A DNA stretch of 64,000 nt from Apirhabdus apintestini (GTDB lineage: Bacteria; Pseudomonadota; Gammaproteobacteria; Enterobacterales; Enterobacteriaceae). Positions 1 through 11,304 of this stretch are shown in pieces. The notes under the pieces were generated by a model that searched no databases, had not been told where the DNA came from, and saw nothing but the letters and a program-made list of their open reading frames with translations. Location: contig CP138906.1 of the NCBI GenBank assembly GCA_033977085.1, positions 868,001 through 932,000 on the forward strand, given 5' to 3'. Position 1 is the stretch's first letter. Each line of letters begins with the position of its first letter. The position numbers were made by a program, and so were the translations under genes.

Positions 1-25
1 TAGAGAAAAGCGGGTGCGCAGGCGG

Positions 26-1590
26 CTAATGAGTAAGCATCTGCATTAGAGAGTTTGTGGAGATTGAAGACGTATCCTCATCGGTGTCGGGGACGGGCGT
101 CATCAGCGCTGGCTCCATGCGCGGCTGAGCCACCTCCGGCGGTTTCACCACCGGGTAGCTTTGCGCCAGGCGCTGGTGCAGCATTTTCTGATGCGTTTTT
201 TCCATTAGATATCCCACCAGGCTCATATGGTATTTGCGAATATTTTCTACATACGCCAGCGCTTCATGGCCGCGCGTGTAGCCATAGGTCGTTTTCTTAT
301 ACCAATTTTTCTGGCTGAGCAACGGCAGGGTTTGTTTCACGTCGCTCCAGCTATCGGGGTTTCCGCGCAGCTTTGCGGTTAGCGCTCTGGCGTCCAGCAT
401 GTGCGCGTAGCCCATGTTGTACGCGGCCAGCGCAAACCAAATGCGCTCGCCTTCCGGCACAGAATCTGGCACTTTTTCGAGCATATCGTTCAGGTAGCGC
501 GCGCCGCCGCGAATACTCTGTTCTGCATTCAACCGATCGGTCAGGCCTAAACTCTGCGCCGTATTTTTGGTGAGCATCATTAGCCCCCGAACGCCGGTTG
601 GCGATGTCGCATGGGTATCCCAGTGCGATTCTTGATAGGCGATGGCCGCCAGCAGGCGCCAGTCGATGCGCGTTGCGTATTTCTTAAATAGCGGTAGCAG
701 TGAGGGCAGAATATTGTCGACGGCCCGCAGGAAGCTACGGGTATCCACATAGTCAAACGCGCCGACGTGGCCCAGATATTTTTCTTCCAGCCGCGATAGG
801 GTGCCGTTGGCGTTAACGCGGGCAAAGAAATCGAGCATCGCGGCGGACAGGCTGTCGTCACTATCGCGCGGAGTAAACCAGGTAACCGGCTGCTCGTCCG
901 TGATATCCAGCGCGACGGCGAGCCGAGGGTGGATGCGCTGGAAAAGCCCTATCGCCACCGAGTCGGCGATCGTATAGGCCAGTGTCCCATCCAGAACTTT
1001 CCGTAATAACATGGTGCTGTTGCGCGTGGCGTCGACCCGCCATTCAAGGTGCGGGTACTTTTCCTGTTTGAGCGTATTTAAATCGTTGAGTACCGCCAGC
1101 CCGGCGGCGATAGTTAGGTTTTCGCTGGTGATTCCTGCAAGGCTTTTGGGGCGGGAGACCCCATGCGATACACCATTTGCTGCGAGACGGAATAGTAGGC
1201 GGGGCCGGGCTGGTAATTTTTACTGCGCGCGTTGTTATAAACTAGTCCGGCGGCCAGAATGTCGGCAGCGCCTGTATCTAAATCATCAAAAAGTTTATCA
1301 ATGCCCGAACGAACCGTAATTTTAAGCTCTACCCCCAGATAATCGGCGAACTCGCGGGCCAGTTCGTAATCCAGCCCCACCGTTTCTTCATTATTGATTC
1401 GACTCCAGGTGAGCGGTGAGGCAATCGTGCTTACCCGCAGTTCGCCGCGCGCTTTAATCGCAGCGATACGGTTTTCCGTGCCGCCGGTCCAGGGCACGGT
1501 AGGCCAGAGTGCGACGGCCAGCAATAGCGCGACAACGCCGATCAGCAGATAGTTAAGCTTTAGTTTTTTCAATAAGTTAAATCTCTGCAA
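26..1590 (-). CDS. mltF: Membrane-bound lytic murein transglycosylase F (one frame break)
   Basis: Cleaves the glycan strands of peptidoglycan at the outer-membrane face. The N-terminus has a hydrophobic stretch (about residues 13-30) serving as signal/anchor, followed by a periplasmic solute-binding-like domain (to about residue 270) with motifs such as LFDDLDTGAADILAAG. The C-terminal SLT domain has the catalytic Glu in YQESHWD and the motif SPTGVRGLMMLT. The reading frame breaks near 1125: restoring one G (TTGCAG to TTGGCAG) joins the two halves and gives about 521 residues, close to the E. coli length of 518. The start at 1590 precedes the hydrophobic segment; an internal start is possible. 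It is divergent from purL, as in E. coli. The break is probably a sequencing error because both halves are well conserved. Confidence 0.93.
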
Positions 1591-1737
1591 TAGCCTAAGC
1601 GCGAGTCAAAAGCCGTAATGTTCTCAAGGGGAAGTTGTTTTTTGAGAGCTGCATTTTGCTCAACAATCCCGGTGCTGGCAACCTGAGTACGTTATTTGTG
1701 CACAGTTTGTTACGGCCAGTCCGCGGTTTTTATTTTG

Positions 1738-1776
1738 ACGCAAACGGTTTCGTCAGCGTCGGGGTTTCTCTATAAT
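1738..1776 (+). promoter_or_regulatory. PurR-like operator and promoter of purL
   Basis: ACGCAAACGGTTTCGT at 1738-1753 matches the PurR consensus (ACGCAAACGTTTNCGT) almost perfectly. It lies just upstream of a perfect TATAAT (1771-1776), 67 bases before the purL start. No good -35 is visible at 17 bases, which fits a promoter masked by a repressor. PurR regulation of purL is established in E. coli; here it is inferred from the site. Confidence 0.8.
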
Positions 1777-1842
1777 GGCTCTCGTTTTCCAGCGTGGCGC
1801 CACTTTTCGCGGCGTCAGGACGTTTCGCAAACGAGAGACCTT

Positions 1843-4800
1843 ATGATGGAAATTCTGCGTGGTTCCCCGCCTTATCGCCCTTTCAGATCCAAAAACTTCT
1901 GACCCAATTCGCCGAGCGGCGGCTGCCGATAGTGGAGATTCACGCTGAATTTGTGCATTTTGCCGATTTAGCGCATGGCCTGGATAGCGATTCCCATGCC
2001 CGGCTGGTGCGCCTGTTATGCTATGGCCCCACTGCCCGTGAGAGCGAGCCAATGGGGCAGCTTATTCTGGTCACCCCGCGTCCGGGAACGCGCTCGCCCT
2101 GGTCTTCAAAAGCGACTGATATCGCCCATAACTGTGGTTTGCCCCAGGTAACGCGTCTGGAGCGCGGTATTGCCTATTATTTGGCCGGCGAACCGCTGAG
2201 CGAGGCGCAGATAAGCGCGGCGATAGACATCGTGTGCGATCGTATGACCGAAGCAGCGTTTACCCGCATGCAGGACGCACATGCGCTGTTTACACACCGG
2301 GCGCCAGCGCCCGCACAGCATATAGATATGTTGACGCAAGGGATATCTGCACTTGAAGAGGCGAATGTCAGGTTGGGGCTGGCGCTGGCGAAAGATGAAA
2401 TTAGGTATTTATTCGATGCTTTTACGCGGGAAGGCCGTAACCCAACCGACGTTGAGTTATACATGTTCGCGCAGGCGAATTCCGAGCACTGTCGGCATAA
2501 GATTTTTAATGCACGCTGGACCATAAACGGTGAAAAACAGCCGCATTCGCTGTTTGACATGATTAAAAATACCTTCCGGCAAACTCCGGATTATGTGCTG
2601 TCTGCCTATAAAGATAATGCGGCAGTTATGGAAGGCTCAGATGCCGGACGTTTCTTTGCCGATCCTACGTCCGGTAGCTACCGTTATTCCCACGAGCCAG
2701 TACATATTTTGATGAAAGTGGAAACCCACAATCACCCAACGGCGATTTCGCCGTGGCCCGGCGCGGCTACGGGTTCTGGCGGAGAGCTACGTGATGAAGG
2801 CGCCACCGGGCGCGGCGCGAAGCCAAAGGCCGGGCTGATTGGTTTTTCAACCTCCAATTTACGTATCCCCGGTTTTGAGCAGCCCTGGGAAACGGATTTT
2901 GGCAAACCGACGCGAATCGCTTCCGCTCTGGAAATCATGACGGAAGGGCCGCTGGGCGCGGCCGCTTACAATAACGAATTCGGCCGCCCGGCGATTAATG
3001 GCTACTTTCGTACCTATGAGGCCCGGGTGGTGAACCATAACGGCACTGAGCTACGCGGCTATCATAAGCCGATTATGCTGGCGGGCGGGGTAGGCAATAT
3101 TCGCGCGGAGCACGTGCAAAAGGGGAAATCCCGCCCGGTGCGCAGCTTATTGTGTTAGGCGGCCCGGCCATGAATATTGGGCTGGGAGGCGGTGCAGCGT
3201 CGTCTATGGCCTCGGGGCAATCGGACGCGGATTTGGATTTTGCCTCCGTGCAGCGCGATAACCCTGAAATGGAGCGCCGCTGCCAGGAGGTCATCGATAG
3301 CTGCTGGCAGCAGGGTGCGAATAACCCGATTCTATTTATTCATGATGTCGGCGCGGGCGGGCTATCCAACGCTATGCCAGAGCTAATCAATGACGGCGGG
3401 CGCGGCGGACGCTTTACCCTGCGCGATATTCCCGTTGATGAAACCGGCCTGAGTCCGCTGGAAATATGGTGCAACGAGTCGCAGGAGCGCTATGTTTTGG
3501 CGGTCGCACCGCAGCGTCTCGCTGAATTCAGTGCGATTTGCCACCGGGAAAGGGCGCCGTTCGCCGTTATCGGTGAAGCGACGCGGGCGCAGCGGCTTAC
3601 GCTGACAGACGCACATTTCGACAATCAACCGATTGATTTAGCGCTGGATACGCTGCTCGGGAAGGCACCGCGCATGGAGCGTCACGTTGAGCGCCTGCAG
3701 GTCTGCACTCAGCCGCTGGCCCGTGAAGAAATTAAGTTACAGGAAGCGGTAAAGCGCGTGCTTCAGCTGCCCGCAGTGGCGGAAAAACATTTTTGATAAC
3801 TATCGGCGATCGCACTGTCGGCGGTATGGTCGCGCGCGATCAAATGGTTGGCCCGTGGCAGGTGCCGGTAGCAGACTGCGCGGTGACTACCGCCAGCTTT
3901 GATAGCTATTACGGCGAGGCAATAGCCATTGGGGAACGCACCCCAGTAGCGCTTCTTGATTATGCCGCATCGGCAAGGCTGGCGGTGGGCGAGGCGCTAA
4001 CCAATATCGCCGCTGCGCACATCGGCGATTTGCGGCGCGTAAAGCTTTCCGCGAACTGGATGGCCGCAGCGGGCCACCCCGGCGTAGACGCCGGGTTATA
4101 TGCCGCAGTGAAAGCGATAGGGGAAGAACTGTGCCCGGCGCTCGGATTGACTATCCCGGTTGGGAAAGATTCGATGTCAATGCAAACGCGCTGGCGACAG
4201 GGTGAAACGGAGCGGGAAATGACCTCGCCGCTGTCGCTGATTATTTCCGCTTTCGCACGCGTAGAAGATGTGCGGCGGACCGTGACGCCTCAGCTTAGCC
4301 TGCAGGAGAATGCGCTGCTGCTGGTGGATTTAGGCAAAGGGAAGTGCGCGCTGGGGGCGAGCGCGCTGGCGCAAGTGTATCAGCAATTGGGCGATAGCAG
4401 CGCGGATGTGCGCGACGTCGCACTGGCTCAAGGGGTTCTTTGAGGCTATTCAGACGCTGCTCGCCTGGCGGCGGTTACTGGCCTATCACGATCGTTCAGA
4501 CGGCGGATTGCTTGCAATGCTGGCCGAAATGGCGTTTGCCGGGCGCTGCGGGGTGAATGTTGATATCGCAGGATTGGGTGAGGACGCGCTGGCAGCGTTA
4601 TTTAATGAGGAATTGGGCGCGGTAATCCAAATAGCGGTGGCTGAGTATGACGCCGTGATGGCAACGTTTACAGAATTCGGTCTGGCAGACTGTGTACATT
4701 ATCTGGGGCGCGCGGTGCCGGGCGATGAATTTATTATCACCGCAGGCGAGGAGACGGTGTATCGCGAACACTGTTCGGTGTTGCGTCAATGGTGGGGGAG

Positions 4801-5727
4801 ACAAGCTGGCAAATGCAGCGGCGGCGTGATAACCCGGCCTGCGCCGATGAAGAGCATGAGAGCAGGGCCGATGTGACCGATCCCGGCTTAAATGTGAAGC
4901 TGCACTGGGATACCGAAGAGGATATTGCCGCGCCCTATATTGCGAGCGGAATACGGCCTGTTGTCGCGGTATTGCGCGAGCAGGGCGTTAATTCACACGC
5001 AGAGATGGCCGCGGCGTTTCATCGGGCGGGTTTTGACGCGGTGGATGTGCACATGAGTGATTTAATCGCCGGGCGTTATTCCCTGCAGAATGCGCAGGCG
5101 CTGGTCGCCTGCGGCGGTTTCTCCTATGGCGACGTATTAGGCGCCGGGGAGGGATGGGCGAAATCGATTTTATTTAATTCGCTTCTGCGGGATGCTTTTA
5201 GTTCGTTTTTTGAGCACCCACAGACGCTGACGCTTGGGGTGTGCAACGGCTGCCAGATGCTCTCCGCGCTGCGTGAACTAATTCCCGGTAGCGAAGCGTG
5301 GCCGCGCTTTGTTCGTAACCGCTCGGCGCGCTTTGAGGCGCGCCTGAGCCTGGTAGAAGTGGCGGACAGTCCGTCTCTGCTGTTAGCCGACATGGCCGGC
5401 GCGCGGCTGCCGATAGTTGTTTCACACGGAGAAGGGCGCGCGGAACTGCGCGATGAGGCGCATCTGGCTCTTCTGGAAGAGAAAAAGCAGGTGGCCATGC
5501 GCTTTGTTGATAATTACGGGCGCACTGCGGCGCGCTATCCGGCAAACCCAAATGGTTCACCCAACGGTGTTACCGCTGTGACAAATGAATCCGGGCGCGT
5601 CACTATAATGATGCCGCACCCGGAGCGCGTTTTCCGAACCGTTACTCACTCGTGGCATCCGCAGGAATGGGGAGAAGATAGTCCCTGGATGCGCCTGTTC
5701 CGTAATGCTCGCCGCCAGCTTGGCTGA
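1843..5727 (+). CDS. purL: Phosphoribosylformylglycinamidine synthase (five frame breaks)
   Basis: Catalyses the fourth step of purine synthesis, converting FGAR to FGAM with ATP and glutamine. This is the large single-chain enterobacterial form: N-terminal PurS-like part, two AIR-synthase-like halves (motifs KVETHNHPTAISPWPGA and GGPAMNIGLGGGAASSM), and a C-terminal glutaminase with the nucleophile Cys in GVCNGCQM and PHPERVF near the end. The start is ATG ATG at 1843/1846 (MMEILRGSP). The frame breaks near 1864 (CCCC, one C short), 3127 (GGGG), 3793 (TTTTT), 4425 (CTGGCTC where CAGCTC is expected) and 4797 (GGGGG). Repairing all five gives exactly 1295 residues, the E. coli length. Conservation through every segment argues for sequencing errors rather than decay. 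Confidence 0.97.
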
Positions 5728-6587
5728 GTGGTATACAAGGTTGAATACGCGGTGCGGAGAAGGCTAACCTGCGTACTTACTTCTTGTGAGCGATGCCCGA
5801 CTTACCTGCCCGTTTGAGAGAGGCGGCCGCCGGAGCTGCCAGCGGCGGAGGCGTTTTTAAAACGTTATCAGTGCCGTCTGTCGTGCAGGCGGTACTGACG
5901 CGACCATTTCTAATTTGGCGTTTAATGAATAAATGGTGCGCAGGAACTTCCCTTTGGAGGATGGTTTTTCTAACCCGTTGATTATAATGCGTGATAAGAA
6001 AAATCTGCCTCCAATGGCTGCCCGCTGCCAGGCGGGGTGCAGGGTAAATGAAACGTTATTCCACCAGGCTGGTGCTCCATATAAATATTCACGAGTGATT
6101 ATCTGGCGCAAAAATGATGTGGGAGAGAAACGGTTATCAGCGGTTTTTACGCTAAATCGCGTATAGCCGTTGTTTGCTGTGCTATATGACGAATTACTAA
6201 GGTCATAGTTTCGTGTTGTCGATAAAACAAAATATATGCCGTACTGTTAACGGCATTACTGCCTGAATGCCAGCCAAAGCGTTGCGCGGTCGCGGAGGAT
6301 TAAAACGATTTTACGCTTTTTGGCTGCTTACCGGCGCTGCTCGCGTCCCGAATCATCTAATCACTCCACAAAGCGAACCTCGTGAGCCCGGCATCCGGTA
6401 TGTGAGACTGTTCGTATTAGACGACTTATGCAGGCAGGGCGTCAGCGGTGTTGCGATATGCCGTTAGCAACAATGAGACTTTAGGGTGTTCCGGTTTATA
6501 GAACGGCGGTCATTTATCTGCGTGCGCCAAACGGGCGCACAGCTATAAGTGATAATATTTTTATTGTTACGGCAGGAAACGTTACGA
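5728..6587. other. Non-coding stretch between purL and the glmY control region
   Basis: About 860 bases with no credible gene. The short open frames here show no recognisable motif and no ribosome binding site. A GC-rich imperfect palindrome lies near 5820-5855 (gcggccgcc and a later ggcggag), but no U-tract follows. It could hold the end of the purL transcript; I see nothing else to support. Confidence 0.5.
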
Positions 6588-6702
6588 CGTCGCATAATAG
6601 CGACATAGGAATAATCAGAGCGTCTCCGTATAGAGACATATAATTCATTGATTTTATTACTTAATGTATTTTAACGTAATAATATGTCGCTTATGGAAGA
6701 CG
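6588..6702 (+). promoter_or_regulatory. Three GlrR (QseF) activator boxes upstream of glmY
   Basis: Three copies of the GlrR motif TGTC-N10-GACA are visible: CGTC-N10-GACA at 6588-6605, CGTC-N10-GACA at 6621-6638, and TGTC-N10-GACG at 6685-6702. Each has one mismatch. They lie about 231 to 117 bases upstream of the predicted glmY start, the usual place for sigma54 enhancer sites and the arrangement described for glmY in enterobacteria. Confidence 0.85.
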
Positions 6703-6791
6703 AATTGATGATTTTTTATTACTTTGCTTTAATCATTTTAACAAACAATAACACCCGGATAATGCAGCGAAAAAGGCTGGCTTAGCAATAT

Positions 6792-6807
6792 TGGCACGGA
6801 GATTGCA
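6792..6807 (+). promoter_or_regulatory. Sigma54 promoter of glmY
   Basis: TGGCACGGAGATTGCA fits the sigma54 consensus TGGCAC-N5-TTGCA exactly, with the GG and GC elements correctly spaced. It ends about 12 bases before the predicted GlmY 5' end at 6819. Together with the GlrR boxes this indicates GlrR-dependent transcription. An overlapping sigma70 promoter, known in E. coli, was not clearly resolved. Confidence 0.9.
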
Positions 6808-6818
6808 AGTGATATTGC

Positions 6819-7010
6819 AGTGGCTCATTCACTTCGTTACGTCAGCCCCGCTTAGGTTGTGCTACATAACACATCGAATGACGCACTCAAAGGTGCCTGC
6901 CGTCCAACTCCTGATAATCGTAACTTCGGTTGCCTATCAGCCATCGGGCGAAACGTTGAGTTAGGCACCGCCTGATTCCGAATAAAGGCAGAGCGCAGGC
7001 TCTGCCTTTA
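6819..7010 (+). ncRNA. glmY: Small RNA GlmY
   Basis: Homologue of the GlmY sRNA, which binds the adaptor RapZ, protects the related sRNA GlmZ from RNase E and so raises GlmS and glucosamine-6-phosphate synthesis. The 5' end begins AGTGGCTCATTCAC. Conserved core segments follow: GTGCTACATAACACATCGAA, GGTGCCTGCCGTCCAACTC, then the long stem around CGTAACTTCGG and GCCATCGGGCGAAACG. The transcript would be about 190 nt, near the 184 nt of E. coli. It lies between purL and glrK, the conserved locus. No matching protein frame exists. Confidence 0.95.
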
Positions 7011-7013
7011 TCA
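6984..7013 (+). terminator. Rho-independent terminator of glmY
   Basis: An 11-bp perfect stem (AAAGGCAGAGC at 6984-6994 and GCTCTGCCTTT at 6999-7009) with the tetraloop GCAG, followed by a short T-rich tail (TTTATCATTTC). Confidence 0.88.
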
Positions 7014-7086
7014 TTTCTACGCCGCGCTTTTCAGGCGCCGTGCACTCCGCTAGCATTATGCATTCGTTATTCAATGAGACACATCC

Positions 7087-8522
7087 TTGAAACGTTGGCC
7101 TTTCTTTCCCCGCTCATTACGACAATTAGTAATGATGGCGTTTTTATTGGTGCTATTGCCGCTACTCGTGCTGGCATGGCAGGCATGGCAGAGCCTCAAT
7201 GCGTTAAGCGATCGGGCCGCACAGGTGAATCGCAGCACGCTTATTGATGCTCGCAGAGGGGAAGCGATGGCGAATACTGCGCTGGAGATTGAGCGCAGCT
7301 ATCGACAGTACTGCGTACTGGATAACCCGACGCTGGCAAAGGTTTACCAGCGCCAGCGTAAACGCTATGCCGATATGCTGGCTATTCATGCAACGGTGTT
7401 GTCTGAGCCCGCGCTGGTGCGCCGTTTAAATGACGACCTTACCGCACTGGCGACATTAAAATGCCACAGCGGCAGCCCTGACGCGATTGCGCTGACCCGG
7501 CTGGATGATTTCTCTCACGCGAATGCCGAGATGGTACAGACCACGCGTACCGCTATTTTTCAGCGCGGGCAGCAGGTTCAGCAGGAAATTGCCGCCCGTG
7601 GCCGGTTTTTGGCTGGCAGGCGCTGGCGCTGTTTCTGGTGACTCTGGCGCTGGTGTTACTGCTAACGCGCATGATTATCGGCCCGGTAAAGGTCCTGGAG
7701 CGCATGATTAATCGGCTGGGCGCCGGACGCGATCCGGGAGAGTTGCGTATGTTTCGCGGCCCGAGTGAGTTGCGATCGGTTGGGCAGCGCATCATTTGGC
7801 TGAGCGAGCGGTTATCCTGGCTGGAGGCTCAGCGGCACCAATTCCTGCGCCATATTTCCCATGAGTTAAAAACGCCGCTGGCCAGCATGCGTGAGGGAAC
7901 AGAACTGCTGGTGGACAGGGTCGCCGGCCCGCTCACCGCTGAACAGGATGAAGTGGTTGCCATACTGGATACCAGCAGCCGCAATCTTCAAAAATTAATT
8001 GAGCAACTACTGGACTATAACCGAAAACTGGCCGACAGCGGCGCGAGCGCGGTACGGGTTGCGCTTGCGCCAATGCTAGAGAATATTATTGCGGCGCACG
8101 GTTTGCCCGCGCGCGCTAAACGTATGCGAGTGACAATGCGACTGGCGCCAGAGGATTGCGTGGCCGATCCAGGATTATTGCTTAGTGCGCTGGATAATCT
8201 CTACTCCAATGCGGTGCACTATGGCGCTGAATCCGGTAACATTTATCTTAAAAGTTATGTGACTGACGCTGGAAAACTGGCGATTGATGTCGCAAATACG
8301 GGCCCGCGTATTCCTGAAAGCGAACGCGACACTATCTTCGAACCTTTCTTCCAGGGAAGCCTGCAACGTAAAGGCGCTGTTAAAGGCAGCGGTCTCGGGT
8401 TGAGTATTGCCCTTGACTGCGTGCGGCGTATGCAGGGGACGCTGGATTTGGTTGAGTGCGAGGAGGCTGATGTCTGCTTTCGGATTGAGCTGCCCGTGGT
8501 TATCGGAAGCCATCATCCATGA
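7087..8522 (+). CDS. glrK: Sensor histidine kinase GlrK/QseE (one frame break)
   Basis: Membrane sensor kinase that phosphorylates GlrR to control glmY. Two transmembrane segments frame a periplasmic domain (about residues 12-35 and 175-200), then a HAMP-like linker, the H-box FLRHISHELKTPLASMREG with the phosphorylated His, N-box DNLYSNAVHYG and G-box KGSGLGLSIA. The start is TTG at 7087; the protein begins KRWPFFPRSLRQLV as in E. coli, and no ATG fits. One T is missing near 7606 (TTTTT), splitting the frame after AARGRF; repaired, it is 478 residues. The stop overlaps the qseG start (ATGA), indicating an operon glrK-qseG-glrR. Confidence 0.95.
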
Positions 8523-9305
8523 TGTATTGTATTGTGAAGTCGCTGCAACGCCGGGTCGTTCGGCTGTTGCATTGTGGTTTTTCCCGCACGATCGGCGCTG
8601 CGGTTGCGTTCGCGCCGATGGCGCTTACCGGCTGTGTTTCTCAGGCTCCGCAGGGGATTCCTGCTTTGACATTGCTCTCTGCGCCGCCGGCTCAGTCGCT
8701 GGCGGATTATTTAGGGACCGACTGTGAGGCTATCTGGGCGCTTAAAGGTGAGCAAGTAGATAACAATCCGTTATTTTGGCTGCGTGGCATGGACTGCGCT
8801 ACCCGCCTGGCGCCCGAACGCGCGCGCGTTAGCCCGGGGCTGGGGTGAGATGCGCTGGCAGTCCGCTTTTCGTCAGGGCATTTTATTGTCGAAAGCAAGG
8901 ATAACGCCGCACGAGCGGCGCTACTATGTCGATCGCCTGGATACCCTGAGCGCGGAGATTCCGGTGCGCGTGCGCCCACTTTATCAAATGTGGCGCGATG
9001 AGCAGGCGCTTGGCTCCGGGCTGGTTGAAGCGCGTGGGCGCTGTAATCAGCTTCAGCAGCATAGCGATCGGGAGCTGGATGCGCTGCGTCTCCAGCATCA
9101 AAAATTGAGCGCCGAGCTGGCGCGTACGCGGCATCAGTTACAAAACCTGATGGATATTGAGCGCCAGCTTTCCAGCCGTAAATCCAGCGATAATTTTTCG
9201 TCTGAGCCGGCTTCTGCCGCAGGCGATCGCGAGCGGGTTCCCGATGCGGGCGCATTACCGTTCGGCTCCGCCGGAAGTACTTCAATTAACGAGGTGAAAC
9301 CATGA
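8519..9305 (+). CDS. qseG: Outer-membrane lipoprotein QseG (one frame break)
   Basis: Lipoprotein encoded between kinase and regulator; in E. coli it modulates GlrK signalling. A long basic N-terminus is followed by a hydrophobic run and the lipobox LTGC with Cys39 as lipidation site. The remainder is helical and Q/R-rich, with probable coiled coil in the last third (LDALRLQHQKLSAELARTR). The frame breaks in a CG dinucleotide run at 8820-8830, between ATRLAPERAR and ALARGWGEMRWQS; a two-base gain or one-base loss would repair it. ATG codons at 8519 and 8522 are both possible. The stop overlaps the glrR start (ATGA at 9302). Confidence 0.9.
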
Positions 9306-10640
9306 CGTCGCAGGCGACCGCCAGACTTTTATTGGTGGATGACGACCCGGGCTTATTAAAGCTTTTGGGGATGCGTTTGCGCAGCGAGGGATACGATGTC
9401 ATCACCGCCGGTAGCGGTCAGGAAGGGTTACGTATCCTGCTGCGGGAGAATATTCAGTCTCGTCATTAGCGACCTGCGTATGGATGAAATGGATGGCATG
9501 CAGTTATTCGCTGCAATCCAAAAGCGGCATCCGGGGATGCCGGTAATTATTCTTACCGCGCACGGCTCGATCCCGGAGGCGGTCTCTGCTACGCAGCAGG
9601 GTGTGTTCAGTTTTCTGACCAAACCCGTAGATAAAGATGCGCTTTATCAGGCAATTAATGAAGCCCTGTCTCGTGCGGCTCCGAGCGGTGATGAACGCTG
9701 GCATGATGAGATAATCACGCGCAGCCCGGCGATGCACCGGCTGTTGGAGCAGGTGCGTCTGGTGGCTCAGTCGGATGTGAGCGTACTGATTAATGGGCAA
9801 AGCGGAACCGGGAAGGAAGTGCTGGCGCGCGCGATTCATCGCGCCAGCCCGCGAGCGAATAATGCCTTTGTGGCTATTAATTGCGGCGCTTTACCGGAAC
9901 AATTGCTGGAATCTGAACTGTTTGGCCACGCGCGAGGAGCGTTTACCGGCGCGGTAAGTAGCCGTGAAGGGTTGTTTCAGGCGGCTCAGGGCGGCACGCT
10001 GTTCCTGGATGAAATCGGCGATATGCCGCTTTCTTTGCAGGTAAAACTATTGCGCGTTCTTCAGGAGCGAAGGATCAGGCCGCTGGGCAGTAATCAGGAT
10101 ATTGCTATCGATGTGCGTATTTTATCCGCGACGCATCGCAATTTACCCAAAGCAATGCAGCGAGGGGAGTTTCGCGAAGATCTGTTTTATCGCCTGAATG
10201 TGCTAAGCCTGAAATTGCCGGCGCTTCAAGAGCGCGCGGAAGATATTCCACTTCTGGCAAATCATCTGTTACGGCAGGCCGCCGGGCGGCATAATGCGCA
10301 CGTGAGCAGTTTTTCAACGGATGCGATGAAGCGCCTGATTGCGGCAAGCTGGCCTGGGAATGTCAGGCGGCTCGTGAATGTGATAGAACAGTGCGTGGCG
10401 CTAAGCCCGGCGCCGGTAATTAATGAAGCGTTGGTACAGCAGGCGCTGGAAGGTGAAAGTACCGTACTGCCTACTTTTGCCGAGGCGCGCAGTCAGTTTG
10501 AGGTCAATTATTTGCGTAAATTATTACAAATCGCCCGGGGAAATGTCACTCAGGCGGCGCGTATGGCCGGGCGAAATCGCACTGAATTTTATAAACTCCT
10601 GGCACGCCATGAACTGGATGCTAATGATTTCAAACTGTAA
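9302..10640 (+). CDS. glrR: Sigma54-dependent response regulator GlrR/QseF (one frame break)
   Basis: Activator of glmY acting from the enhancer boxes found upstream. Receiver domain begins ARLLLVDDDPGLLKLLG with phospho-acceptor Asp in ISDLRMDE. The AAA+ domain has Walker A GQSGTGKE, the sigma54-contact loop GAFTGA and Walker B GGTLFLDEIGD. The C-terminal Fis-like helix-turn-helix is GNVTQAARMAGRNRTEFYKL. The frame breaks at 9455-9461: CAGTCTC stands where CAGCTC is expected, one base too many. Repaired length is 445 (E. coli 444). The gene overlaps qseG by four bases. Confidence 0.95.
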
Positions 10641-10727
10641 TTTTGCCGCTGGCGCGCACGGCCGCATTGAAGAGCGCCGGTTGCCGGGCAAGCCGGTCGC
10701 GGCGTTGACTTGAGGACAGGATATTTC

Positions 10728-11066
10728 ATGAAAAAGATCGATGCGATTATTAAACCGTTCAAGCTGGATGATGTTCGCGAGGCGCTGGCGGAAGTCGGGA
10801 TTACGGGGATGACGGTCACCGAGGTGAAGGGATTTGGGCGCCAGAAAGGGCACACTGAATTATACCGGGGCGCGGAATATATGGTGGATTTCTTGCCGAA
10901 GGTAAAGATTGAAATCGTTGTTCCCGATGATATTGCCGATACCTGTGTGGATACGATTATTCGCACTGCGCAAACCGGGAAAATCGGCGATGGTAAGATT
11001 TTTGTGTTTGATGTCGCGCGCGTGGTGCGGATCCGTACCGGTGAAGAAGACGATGCGGCTATTTAG
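10728..11066 (+). CDS. glnB: Nitrogen regulatory protein PII-1
   Basis: Trimeric sensor of 2-oxoglutarate, ATP and (through GlnD) glutamine that controls NtrB and GlnE. Intact, 112 residues, the family length. It starts MKKIDAIIKPFKL. The T-loop carries Tyr51, the uridylylation site, in ELYRGAEYMVDF; the B-loop TGKIGDGKIF is present. ATG 10728 is chosen over the upstream in-frame extension because it matches the family start. It follows glrR by 87 bases, as in E. coli, and may be partly co-transcribed with it. Confidence 0.98.
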   Translation: MKKIDAIIKPFKLDDVREALAEVGITGMTVTEVKGFGRQKGHTELYRGAEYMVDFLPKVKIEIVVPDDIADTCVDTIIRTAQTGKIGDGKIFVFDVARVVRIRTGEEDDAAI

Positions 11067-11304
11067 TTTATCTGGCCTTTAATCATGCGATGTCTTCGGT
11101 AGTTCATTAATATACGACAGGAAACAAAGCGCAATAATCCCGGTTCGAGCAGCCTGAAGCACATAAATTGAAGTGAATGTTGATTCTTTCGAAGGCTTAT
11201 GTACGACGCAGAGGTGAGTGGAAATTAGCGGGAAATCAGGCCCGCTATTTACGGACCTGAATAGACGTTCATGCGCCTTTAGGTTTGCACTGCCGCACCA
11301 CCGG

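Noticed and set aside
5793..6467. Several 60-85 codon frames between purL and glmY
   Set aside because: No ribosome sites, no recognisable motifs, overlapping on both strands.
9396..9480. glrR starting at 9396 without the first part of its receiver domain
   Set aside because: The true ATG at 9302 overlaps qseG and encodes the conserved receiver start; the late start is an artefact of the break at 9455.
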